Positions 10,725 through 20,116 of a stretch of 64,000 nt of DNA are shown here, piece after piece (positions within the stretch are counted from its first letter, which is position 1; each line of letters starts with the position of its first letter). This DNA is from Digitaria exilis (taxonomy: Eukaryota > Streptophyta > Magnoliopsida > Poales > Poaceae), in the NCBI GenBank assembly GCA_015342445.1, contig JACEFO010003067.1, positions 60,855 to 124,854 on the forward strand, given 5' to 3'. Position numbers and translations under genes: made by a program. Under the pieces are notes generated by a model. The model was not told where the DNA came from. It saw nothing but the letters and a program-made list of their open reading frames with translations, and searched no databases.

Positions 10725-11586
10725 CAACAGCTTCTGATGTGATAGAGCCGGGTATCTGATCGTGAGCAACAACTTCCACTTTACAAAATTACCAGATAAC
10801 AACTTAGTTTGTGAGAGAAGATTGACGATTTTCTGTTGCCCCCAACGGCATGGAATCGGAGCATACAAAATTACCAATGACAAAGGCACCAATTCAATTT
10901 GACCTCAGAAGAAAACGTGAAGGATAGGTAGCTATGCCTGCATCCAGGAGCTTAGGCTTTCATCTCCATTTTCTTGTGGCTATCAGGCAACCAGCTGTGC
11001 AAAAGTCACCAACACATGCCCTCCATGGCTCTGTTCTGTTGACCAAAACTCCCTGCAGCAGTTCTTCGGTTTAATGTCTGTAAGATGGTTGTACCAAACC
11101 ATCACCGGCTAGCCGGCATATTTGGTCTAATGAAATTCAGGTACGACTTCTCAAAAAAAAAAAAAAATCTGGCTCCAGGTAGAGCTGAAAACACAGACAA
11201 AAGCGAGCGTCCAAAATGGCGGCTCCTATCTCTATCTAGAGAAAAAGGCAATGACAAGAAATTCTCAAAATCTCATGAAAATGGATGCTTCACCTTCATC
11301 CATTATTCTGTTGATAAATACTTCCACACCACATATGACAGGTAATTTTACAGATTTACACTGTTGTAACCTGTGACATCCCTGTAGATTTCTTGAGTGT
11401 TGTTTAACACGTGACACTCCATAAAAACATTCAGATATCCCTGTTAGAGCAAGGCACAAAGTAACCGTAGAAAAAGTTACAACAATATAAACTGTAAATA
11501 TATATTAATTAATAGAAAAAGTTCAGTAGGGGCCTCCCCTACAGTTTGCCTAAAAAAAATAAAATAAAGCAAGGCACTAGATAAAG
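10725..11586 (-). other. 3' flank of NB-ARC copy B, duplicated from or with the copy A flank
   Basis: Matches 1690-2050 in two blocks (about 10725-10860 and 11255-11450). It includes the CAACAGCTTCTGATGTGATA and TTCTTGAGTGTTGTTTAACA stretches, separated here by about 400 bp not present in copy A. It probably includes the 3' UTR. Confidence 0.5.
11448..11577. mobile_element. Small retroposon insertion with 10-bp target duplication
   Basis: AGCAAGGCAC at 11448-11457 is repeated at 11568-11577 around a 110-bp insert ending in an A-rich tail (TAAAAAAAATAAAATAA). The copy A flank has a single AGCAAGGCAC near 2031. The insert contains GGGGCCTCCCCTACAG; its source is not recognised. Confidence 0.7.
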
Positions 11587-13027
11587 TTAACTAAGCATGA
11601 CTCCATTTCTCATAAAACGCTTCCTCTTGGCAGCTCTTGGTTTTGGCTCTTGAAGAATCTCACAAGCATAGACATGGCTATGGTACGGCGGTATCCGAGA
11701 CCTCCATGCTAGGACCTCAAATTTCCCGTGAGTCTTAGCACTCCCATACATCACATCTTGCAATGTGATGTTCGGAACCTCCTCTTGCAAAGAGCGATGA
11801 TACTGATCGTAAACCATTAAAGCTTCGGAGTCCCTAGCCATCCTCCCAAGGTGTGCCGGTCTATTTTGGTTCAGAAGATCACTAGGGCTCCCACCAAATT
11901 TGGAGATATGCTTATGGATAACCCTTGTCCCTTAACACGAAAGCAGTGCCGTTTGCACCAATGAAATTTCCATTTAGCATTCTGGCCATCTCCATGGCCA
12001 GATATGCAAGCCTCGGAAGCTTCTCAGGATCATTAGTCCCAAATGCAAGTGTCTTGAAGAAATACCAATATGTTTCCTTTCGCAGATACTTTAGAGTAAC
12101 AACACCTGATGTTCCAAGCTTCATGATCTTGTCAGATCTGCTTGTGATTATGATTTTAATACACTTTGCTGCACAGCTTTTCAAACCAGAACAGCACTTC
12201 TTCCATGCATCTTCCGTGAGATCCCCAGCTACCTCAACAACAACTAGCAATCTCCCATCCTTGTTTGAAGCGTATTTGTTATATCCAATTGTGCATCCTT
12301 CTCTAGTAAGAGATACCCTTTCATCTCTCAAACCACGGTCACTCAAGAAAACAATTTTTGCAAAATGGTTACGGACTCTTTCATCCTTACAAACATGCGC
12401 AACAAGGGTGGTCTTTCCGACTCTGCAAGGACCAACTATTGGCAGGACTTCCAATTCCTGAGAATGATGAGGTTTTGTGTGCAATAGGAAGCTGATGATA
12501 AGTTCTGTCTCCATCTGGCGACCAAACATGCAATTTTGCAACACGAGATGCGTGCAGTAAGGCTGGCGGTACAAGCGAGGACAGCTCATCAAGAACATGA
12601 CCAGCTCATTGGTGCCAACAATCATGGAGCTCAAGCTGTCAAGCACCTCTTGCAGTTCTTTCAAAGTCTTTGTACTTGTTCCACTGGAGAAACAGAAATC
12701 TTTCACAGAAATTAATTTAGATAATAGTGAATAATGACTCACAATCTTATGTTTTGCCACCTCTTTGTTGTGATGTTGGTATCTGAAGATGTCGAGCTTG
12801 AAATAGCCTCGGTACATGGCATCTCTCAGCATATTCAGCTGTTGAAGCATAGCTCGGTTTGTGATGTTCCGCCCCAAGGCTTCTTCATCAATGACCTGTG
12901 CCCGGAGCAGGACCCAGCGGAGGTGATCCTCCACATCCAGCGCAGATGGCCTGGAAAAACTGCCAATGAAGAAATTAACGGATCTTGTGATAAGCTCACC
13001 CAGGACTGCAGAAAGAAGAACCTCCAT
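11587..13027 (-). pseudogene. LRR-less NB-ARC protein, copy B, broken by a 44-bp deletion
   Basis: Closest relative of copy A. From the family start MEVLLSAVLGELITRSVNFF (ATG at 13027-13025) the frame is open through the P-loop (GPCRVGKTTLVAH), the degenerate kinase-2 (LLVVVEVAGDL) and RNBS-B (IIITSRSDK) to about 11926. There, compared with copy A at 2383-2432, 44 bases are missing and the frame shifts to an early stop at 11912. The remaining C-terminus, ending in the IPPYHSHVYACE tail, continues in another frame to the stop at 11587. An in-frame ATG upstream at 13141 exists, but copies A, C and D all start at the position equivalent to 13027. Copies A and B therefore carry independent lesions. 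Confidence 0.8.
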
Positions 13028-14320
13028 CATTTTATTTTTGGACTCTCTCCTCAGGATGATACCTAGGTTGATGAGAGAAAGGACAGTGCATGATATGCAG
13101 AATGGAGTTAAGATGGCTCTGAGCCAAGACTTCAAGGTCATTTGAAGAATAACTCAAGAGACCGTTAATAAATATAAAATATATAATACATTTTTTGACC
13201 TTTTCAAACAAGCAATGCAAAAGGTCAGTCCAATTCAATAGTCAACAGTCATAGTCCATGCATACATTCTTTGGCAACTGGGGTTCCTTTCAAGCAATAT
13301 TAATTCTTAACAAAGACTACCAGCACTAGCGGGTTTTTTTTCTTCTAATTTCTCAATTTTCATGTACTCTCCAATCAGACAATGTGATTGGTAGCTTTAC
13401 TAAGACTTTTCTGTGACTGTGGGGGCATACTTGTCGACTAACTGAACCCAAGCACCCTATGGTTGTGTACTTTGTATCTGAAACAAACACAATGCAAGTA
13501 GCTAAATTCCCAAGCTATCGCCTCTAATAATTTCCCGTGTATCCTAACACTGGCAGCAAGTTTGGAACTGAGGCTTGACGATGAGCAACAAATGCTCTCT
13601 GACAGTAACAAAACAACCAAGTAGTCACTAGTGCATTTTTTTGGTGTCTGAAATGCACTGCGATTCTGTTCAGCTACCATATCCCCAACATGGAAAACTA
13701 GCTGCGCTGAAGAGAATTAACGATGGACTGATGGAGCACAAAAGGCATAGCTGTTCTTCAGATTGGGGGTTCACTGCAGCGTCTTGACGCGACGAGGCAA
13801 ACAAGAGGTCAGGATATGATTGGATACCTGGAGGTGGAAGGCGCGTGGCCGATTCTTGCGAGCGACCGCGAGCGGAGCCGGGCCGAGCGCGCGGTGGAAG
13901 AAGCCACCCGGCGGACATGGCGGCTTGGGTCCGTGCCGTGGCCGAACGCGCGCCCCTGGGTCCCCTCCCGCCACGATGCGCTTGGAAGCTGTTCGGAATG
14001 AGCGCAGGGGCTAGCGGTGGCCGGCGGCGGCGGCAGCGGCAGCGCCGCCGGAGGCCATGACTCGGGCTCGGCTCGGAGGAGCCCTGTGCTGCAGTCGAGT
14101 GCCCCCTCCAAGCACGAGGAAGACGAAAGGGAATGGCCTCCCCTGCTCGGCCATGACTAGTCAGTCAACGATGGATGGATGCAGGCAGAACAGTCAACGC
14201 ACTCGTTTGACGACGCTCTCGCCGAACAGCACCGCCGACCACCCTGAGCCCCACCTCGCCGGCGGTGGTGCCGGTTAAGCCAACACCTGCCGTGTGCTGC
14301 TGCGAGTTCGTGACATCGCC
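13028..14320 (-). promoter_or_regulatory. 5' flank cassette of NB-ARC copy B
   Basis: Parallel to 3536-4629. The GC-rich inferred exon (about 14060-13828) ends in CACCTCCAG|GTATCC with GT at 13827-13826, about 0.8 kb before the ATG. The insertion site of the A-rich insert at 4171 is empty here (13619). No GATCGCGATT palindrome is found; the sequence runs straight from GCCGCCGGAGGCCATGA into a further GC-rich stretch. Confidence 0.45.
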
Positions 14321-14860
14321 GACGAGTAGCTAGCAAGCAAAGCTGAGCCGGAGTGGCGAGCTACAAGATTGAGCCTGCGTTTCCTCCTGCAGGCCAGGCT
14401 TGCCAGCCAATGGAAAAAACCAATTCAGCACGGACCAAACTTCTCCCACTGCCTGTAGGATTTTTTTTTTATTTTTTTTGAAAGCCCGGTCAACACTGCA
14501 TTTTCCTTTCTAACATTGTATTGTAGCAGGGGTTGATAAACTTTCGAGAGAACAACACCTGGAAATTGACAGGGATTTTAGGCAGCAGCTTAACTGCAGT
14601 GTGAAATATAGTTGTAACATGCACGTGCTTATATGTCAGAAACAAAACAACCTATGACCACGTAGTCATAGAGCCAGTAGATCTAGATAATTGTTATTGT
14701 ACGTAAAACTTCCACTTTACACATGAAGAAGAAAAATGTCGCAGTGCAAATCAACTTTACACATGAAAATGTAGCACGGCAGTTTGGCAATGTTCTAGTC
14801 TGTAGCATCCAAATTCAAAGTTCCTTTTTACTGTGATGTACCCTGTGAGACCCCATGAAA
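14321..14860. other. Intergenic between units B and C
   Basis: Contains the empty site corresponding to the micro-insertion at 9364 and a T-rich tract at 14461-14481. The last 150 bases are the 3' flank of NB-ARC copy C. No reading frame is supported. Confidence 0.5.
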
Positions 14861-16348
14861 TTAACAAAGTGTGATTCCATTTCTCATAGAACTCTTCCTC
14901 TTGGCAGCCGAAGTTTTTAGCTCCTGACGAATCTCACACACATAGACATAGTTATAGTAGGGCGGTATCCGAGACCTCCATGCTAGGGCCTCGAATTTTC
15001 CATGAGGCTTAACGCTTCCATACGCCACATCTGCCATTTTTATGTCCGGAACCACCTCTTCCGAAGAGCATTGATACTCATCGTAGACTATTAAAGTTTC
15101 TGAGGCACCGTGTATCCTCCCAAGATGTGTCAGTCTACTGTGGTCCAGAAGATCAGATGGATGCATGCCAAACTTTGAGAAACTCTTCTGGGTGATCCTT
15201 CTCTTGAATGCCAGAACCTTAAGCCAAAAGTTCTGGTCAAAGTTGTCCCGTAACAAGCGAGCATCCTTGTTTCCAACAATAAGACTTCCATTTAGTGTCA
15301 TGGCTATCTTCATGGCCAGTGATGCAAGCCGTGGGTGATCTTCAGGATCCATGCCTTGAAAAGTTAGCGTCTTGAAGAAATACCAGTATGCTTCCTTTGG
15401 CGGATACTTTAGAGTAACACCACCTGTTGTTCCAAGCTTCATGATCTTGTCAGATCTGCTTGTGATTATGATTTTAGTACTGTTTGTCGCATGCCTTTTA
15501 GATGCAGAACACAACTTATTCCATGCATCTTCAGTGAGATCCCCTGCTATCTCAATAACAATAAGCAATCTCCCATCTTTGTTCAAGGCACAATTTTGAC
15601 ATTCCATCGCGCATTCTTCCGCAAGAAGAGATACCTTTTCACACTTTAAATCATGGTCACTCAAGAATATGATTTGCGAAAAATGATCACGAACTCTTTC
15701 ATCCTTTGAAACATGAGCGACAAGGGTGCTCTTTCCGACTCTTCCAGGACCAACGATCGGCAGGACCTCCAACTCCTCACCACTATGAGGTTTCGTGCCC
15801 AACAGGAAGTCGATGACAAGTTCTGTCTCCCGCTGGCGGCCAAATATGCAGTTGCCCAACAGGAGATGCATGCTGTAAGGCTGACGGTACATGCGTGGAT
15901 AGTTCTTCAAGAACATGACCAGCTCATTTGAGCCAATGATCATGGAGCTCAAGCTGTCATGCACCTCTTGCAGATCTTCAGAAATATATGTACTTGTTCC
16001 GCTGGAGAAACAGAAATCTTTCACATAATTTAACTTGGAGTATAGTGAATGGTAACTCACAGACAGATCATTTGACTCCTCTTCATCGTAATGATATTGG
16101 TATCTGAAGCCATCGAGCTTGAAATAGCCTCGATATATGGATTCTCTCAGTATGTCCAGCTGATGAAGCATAGCTTGGTTTGTGATAGTCCGTCCCATGG
16201 CTTCGTCTTCAATAACACGTGCTCGGAGCAGGACCCAGCGGAGGCGATCCTCCATGTCCAGTGCCTGTGGCCTGGTGAATTTGCTGATGAAGAAATTTAT
16301 GGATCTAGTGGTCAGCTCACCCAGGGCTGCAGAAAGGAAAATCTCCAT
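14861..16348 (-). CDS. Intact LRR-less NB-ARC protein (copy C), 495 aa
   Basis: The only uninterrupted member of the local family. Residues 1-60 form the family N-terminus (MEIFLSAALGELTTRSINFF), probably an Rx-like helical region. The P-loop is G200-S207 (GPGRVGKS). RNBS-A-like sequence follows (DERVRDHFSQIIFLSD). Kinase-2 is at about 259-270 (GRLLIVIEIAGDL), where the usual paired aspartates are Glu266-Ile267. RNBS-B is IIITSR (293-298), and RNBS-C-like is EAYWYFFKTLTF. The GLPL motif is not canonical (LASLAMKIAMTLNG) and no MHD or LRR can be seen. A conserved tail (IPPYYNYVYVCE, 461-472) ends with a basic stretch. Canonical NB-ARC proteins are ATP/ADP switches in immune receptors; loss of the Walker B aspartate suggests nucleotide binding without normal hydrolysis (inference). 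Same strand as copies A, B and D; a 5' UTR intron is likely. Confidence 0.85.
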   Translation of the reverse strand: MEIFLSAALGELTTRSINFFISKFTRPQALDMEDRLRWVLLRARVIEDEAMGRTITNQAMLHQLDILRESIYRGYFKLDGFRYQYHYDEEESNDLSVSYHSLYSKLNYVKDFCFSSGTSTYISEDLQEVHDSLSSMIIGSNELVMFLKNYPRMYRQPYSMHLLLGNCIFGRQRETELVIDFLLGTKPHSGEELEVLPIVGPGRVGKSTLVAHVSKDERVRDHFSQIIFLSDHDLKCEKVSLLAEECAMECQNCALNKDGRLLIVIEIAGDLTEDAWNKLCSASKRHATNSTKIIITSRSDKIMKLGTTGGVTLKYPPKEAYWYFFKTLTFQGMDPEDHPRLASLAMKIAMTLNGSLIVGNKDARLLRDNFDQNFWLKVLAFKRRITQKSFSKFGMHPSDLLDHSRLTHLGRIHGASETLIVYDEYQCSSEEVVPDIKMADVAYGSVKPHGKFEALAWRSRIPPYYNYVYVCEIRQELKTSAAKRKSSMRNGITLC

Positions 16349-16461
16349 TTCTGGATTCTCCCTTGAGGAAGATAACGCAGCAGGTGGAGAAGAGAACGAA
16401 CAATTGGCTCTGGAACAGAATAGATGTCTCTAAATAACAGCTGAGATTACTTGTCCAAGTG

Positions 16462-16510
16462 AAGAGTCAGTCTACGGATTCAAAAACCAAAAAAAAAAAA
16501 GAGTCAGTCT
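16462..16510. mobile_element. Micro-retroposon: about 26-nt A-rich insert with 12-bp target duplication
   Basis: AAGAGTCAGTCT at 16462-16473 is repeated, after ACGGATTCAAAAACC and an A run, ending at 16510. The exact right edge is uncertain because the duplication starts with A. Same form as the inserts at 9364, 24764 and 48227. Confidence 0.6.
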
Positions 16511-16571
16511 GCTCCTGAATAATCTTTGGGGTTAACTGATCAAGTAGGTCAACTCCAGCGGACCAAATCAC

Positions 16572-16892
16572 CTACTGCACTGCCATTACATGACAGGCGT
16601 GTGGGAAGATTAGTCGAAGACAAATGAAAATCATGCACAACCTGAAAAGGAGACGTCCTCCAAATGGATGCTGCAACGGGTTCGTCATGCACATGTGAAC
16701 ATGTCTGGGGAAGTCTGTCACAAACCACACGTGTTCAGCATCTTTGACTTTTCTTATCCCTTCATTGTCAACAAATAGCCGCCCAGAAAGGTACAGCTCT
16801 TGACTGTAGCCTTGGTTTAGTGACATACAGCCATCACCATCTATGCAACTTGTTTGCAAATCTGCACTGCAACTGCAGTTCTCCAGTTTCAT
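16572..16892 (-). CDS. Unassigned 106-codon ORF upstream of copy C
   Basis: An open frame with Cys-rich N-terminus (MKLENCSCSADLQTSC) and a His/Pro-rich middle (TDFPRHVHMCMTNP). It lies outside the repeated cassettes and has balanced composition, unlike the shadow frames in GC-rich DNA. I do not recognise a family and it has no visible coding partner exon. It could equally be chance within the 5' flank or intron of copy C. Confidence 0.15.
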   Translation of the reverse strand: MKLENCSCSADLQTSCIDGDGCMSLNQGYSQELYLSGRLFVDNEGIRKVKDAEHVWFVTDFPRHVHMCMTNPLQHPFGGRLLFRLCMIFICLRLIFPHACHVMAVQ

Positions 16893-17256
16893 TAATTCCT
16901 TATTCCCCCGATTCTCGTCTTGATCAAATAAAGGAACAACACAGCTTCAGTTTTCCCCATAAAAAAAACCAGATAACGCAACTCCTTCCTCCATTGCAGC
17001 AACTTCTCATCAGGAGTGCACGCAAGCCTGGAATATGATAATACGGTTGTCAGATATTTTAAGAGAATTTACAACAATGGCCATTACCTTGATGATCATC
17101 ATGGTAGTTGGCCAATACAGAACAGCAGCAGAATAGTGAAACATTAGAAGCTGTGTTAACTGGAGCATTTTTTTTTTTTTTTTTTTTGCTTTTGATAAGA
17201 GTAGACATGAACCACATCTACAGAACCGTTCCAAATATTTACAAATCACATCCAGG

Positions 17257-17345
17257 TTTGGATCATGATTATTAACTGCGATTCAAATATTTATAAAATG
17301 CCCCTGGTTTGGGTCCTGATTATTGATCATAATTCGATTTTCTAC
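17257..17345. repeat. Two decayed units of the GATCGCGATT repeat
   Basis: GGATCATGATTATTAACTGCG (17260-17280) and, about 50 bp on, GGTCCTGATTATTGATCATA are degraded palindromes, each preceded by a GTTTGG or GGTTTGG and followed by an AAATATTT or TTTTCTACAAAT stretch. They show that the repeat can be tandem with a period of about 55-60 bp. Confidence 0.5.
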
Positions 17346-17386
17346 AAATAATCCATGGGTAAAAATTGTATTTACGATTGGCTCCT

Positions 17387-17770
17387 AGTTCAAGCACCTC
17401 TTGTAGTTCTTCCAATGTCTTAGCACTTGTTCCAATGGAGCAACAAAATTCAGTCACACCATTATTAGACAGTAGTGAATTATTACTGCAATCTCGTCTT
17501 TTACCTCTTCCTTCATGTGATATTGGTATTTGAAGCTGCTGAGCTGAAATAACCTCAGTGCTTGGCATATCTCAGCATGTATAGTTGCTGAAGAATATCT
17601 TGCTCTGTGATGTTCTGCCCCATTGCCTCGTCACCAGTGGACCTCTGCTTGGAGCAGGAACCATTGGAGGTAATCTTCCATGTCCTGTGTCAGTGTGTTG
17701 GAAAATTGGCTGGCGAAGAAATTTAGTGTTCAGCTCACCCACGACTGCAGGAAGGAGGATCCCATTTGGA
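17387..17770 (-). pseudogene. NB-ARC family N-terminal fragment
   Basis: Minus-strand similarity to residues about 1-135 of the family. It includes the region equivalent to GTSAKTLEELQEVLELG (near 17440-17390), the GYFKLD-like stretch near 17530, and the initiation region near 17765, where GGATCCCATTT replaces the expected ATG context. Multiple frameshifts and stops. The P-loop and everything after it are missing; the similarity ends about 40 bp from the palindromic repeat at 17257-17345. Confidence 0.6.
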
Positions 17771-19300
17771 AACTCTCTTCTCAGGAAGATAATTCAGCAG
17801 ATTGAGAAAAGTGGACAGTGAGCTGCAGAAACAGAATTGACTGGGATGCCTCTGAGCCAAGACTCATCAAGATCAACTCAAGCACTCTTGAAATGTTAGA
17901 TGAACAACACTGTTTTTGACCATTTATAAAGAAAAGGAAGAATTAGAACACTTGAGTCATGCAAAAGGTCAATCTAGAGAAAAGTCCTAGTCAATGCATA
18001 CTTTTTTTTTTAATACTGCGGCTCCTTTGGAATAATATCAATTCTTAAGAAACACTGCCAGTACTGGGCATTTGCCTTTTCTACTTTCTCAATTCTCATC
18101 TGTCCCTTCAATCACACAATATAATTGCTATCCATACTAACTTTTTCTTGTGCTGCCTTTTTCTTTTTTTAAAAAAACCTTTGTTTTGTAGCATGAAAAT
18201 GTAGGGTCAATCAGCGTATATACTTGATGACTAACTGAACTGCTGAATTCAAGCACCCTGTTTTTCAGACAGGAAAATAACGAGGCACTTGAGATTTCCA
18301 AGCTACATGCTCCAATTCTTAGAGATCGATGTTCTCTGGCAGTGAAAAAAAATAATGAAGGAAGCATCTTTGCATCTGAAATGCAACGAGATTTCTTCGG
18401 CTACAATCTGAAAGGCAAAGACGTGGAGCTCACAGTTGAGGCCTTGAGGGTGTGGATGAATGCCTTGGTGCAGTGCGCAGCCTGGTGTTGACGAGCGACG
18501 ACACGTGGACCTAGCCGACCGCGCGGGGAGGAAGAGATAAGACGGACGGGGTGGGCGGCTTCATCCCTGCCGTGGTCGACCGCCGGCGTCTTGTTGGGCT
18601 CCGCCTCGCACAGCGGTGGCCGAGGAAGGCAGTGGATCTGCAGCCTACGCGGGCCGCGGGATGCTTGGTACGGAGCGGGGCCGCGGGGAGCTCGCAGTGG
18701 TCGCCGGCCAGGCCACCTCGCCGTGCGCCATGGCCCCCTGCCCGGAGGTCCTTTTGGAGATATCACCCTGGTTTTAGAATATTTACAAAGTACACCCTGA
18801 AATGGATCGCGATTATTAATCGCGATCCGATTGTTTACAAAATTTTCCCTGTTTTTTTTTCAGTTAGTACGATTTGCTCCTGATTCGGCGCCGCCGCCAT
18901 CGGCTCATCCCATCCCCCGCCGACCCTCGTAGCGCTGAACGCCGCCGCCTGCTCTGCTCTGCTCAAGCACTAGCGCCGGCTCTCCGCTCTCCCTGCCGAG
19001 GAAGACGAAAGGGAAGTGGTCGTCGGATGCTGCACTTGACTATTCAACGACAGACAAAGAGCAAAAGGTCAACGCTTTGTCCGCCACGTCAGTCTCGATG
19101 CCGCCTGCATGCAGCTTAGACTGGGCAGAGCCCCACCTCGCCGGCGACGGCTGTCGGCGGGCAGGCCGACGAGACGACGCCACCGAACCATTTTTTTTCC
19201 CCGGACTCTACCATCATGCATGAGCAATTGAGCCGTCGTTGTGTCGTGCTTAAATATTGCCAGAAGCAAACAAGTTCGATTCTATCAATCTCTGCTACTT
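17771..19300 (-). other. 5' flank and GC-rich cassette upstream of the 17.4-kb fragment
   Basis: Resembles the other cassettes in order: a TTTTTGACC-type proximal flank (about 17900), a distal flank (18060-18400), a GC-rich block (18440-18760), the palindrome (18804-18828), then a second GC-rich block with GAGGAAGACGAAAGGGAA (19000) shared with 9190 and 14120. The CTCCAG|GTAT donor is not recognisable here. Reading frames in the block are GC-rich shadows. Confidence 0.4.
18804..18828. repeat. Perfect 25-nt palindrome (11-bp arms, ATT centre)
   Basis: GGATCGCGATT, ATT, then the exact reverse complement of the arm. Flanked by TTTACAAAGTACACCCTGAAA and GATTGTTTACAAAATTTTCCC. This is the cleanest copy of the repeat in the window. 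Confidence 0.85.
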
Positions 19301-20116
19301 GACGATCGAGCAGAGTTTGTGTGATTCAAATCACTAGAACGAACAGAGCCAAACAAACACAGATAGATACAGGGACATTCATGGAGCATCTACCTTGCAA
19401 TCAAGGGAGCCTGTAACTGCCGTCTCTTTGAGAGTGATGAGTGTTTGTGTGCTGGGAGATTGGGTTACTACACATTTTGTAGGCAGTTCATGCAGACAAG
19501 ATCGAGATGCAGGACGAGGGCTATTATACACCGTACCATACATACATACTCTAATAGTGAGAATTGCACTAAACACATGAGATTCTTCTAGCCTTTATAT
19601 ATTTAATCAGTTATTGATAGAACTCAATCCACGTTTTTCAACTCAAAAGAAACATCCAATTAGTAAAGGTAAAGACGGTACTGGAGAAACTAAATTCTCA
19701 AACAAATTTCATCGTAAATTTATTACATTATTGGACACGGCCAGCATAAGGCTTGTAATAGCCATTTTCTGCTGGATGGATTAAAACAGAACAGATGGGA
19801 CTGGAGGAGCAAATGGACTCCATCGCTTATTCAAGAACAATAAAAGTGGGGCAACTAAATAACACACGTAGTGAGCAAACACGTTCGTGGCCTAGCTTGA
19901 TGCCTCCACACATTCTCACAACTGGTATACGCAAGACTGGACAAAGGAACGAAAGACTGCTTGGCCAGGATCCTACTCTGTCCTGTCCACCAAAAACAAT
20001 ATTAACTATAGTAGTCACTAAAAGCTGAATAAATCTTGGAAATAAACGACTGTGGCTTTAGGATCAATCACGTACCTTGCTATCGTGAAGCTCGATCGAT
20101 CATGTTCCCTATATAT
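19301..20116. other. Intergenic, 3' side of the CNL gene
   Basis: AT-rich DNA with no family-related sequence and no convincing frame. The last 100-200 bases before 20117 would hold the CNL 3' UTR. Confidence 0.5.

Larger units (their letters stand above)
16349..17256 (-). other. 5' flank of copy C
   Basis: Starts with TCCCTTGAGGAAGATAACGC, similar to other family starts (minus-strand CTTCCTCAAG|GGAG could be the splice acceptor). It differs from the cassettes of copies A and B beyond about 16550. It contains the micro-insertion at 16462, an unassigned 106-codon frame at 16572-16892 and a run of 20 T at 17168-17187. Confidence 0.4.

Noticed and set aside
13028..13141. Start of copy B at the upstream ATG (13141)
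   Set aside because: Copies A, C and D begin at the MExLLSAVLGEL position; the extra 38 residues are not shared and lie where a splice acceptor is expected.
18804..18828. The TCGCGA core as a CAMTA CGCG-box
   Set aside because: The CGCG-box requires A, C or G before CGCG and C, G or T after it; here it is TCGCGA, so no known box is claimed.
18401..18883. ORFs of 69-121 codons in the GC-rich cassette upstream of the 17.4-kb fragment
   Set aside because: Frames are open on both strands, are not conserved with other cassettes and are rich in Arg/Pro.
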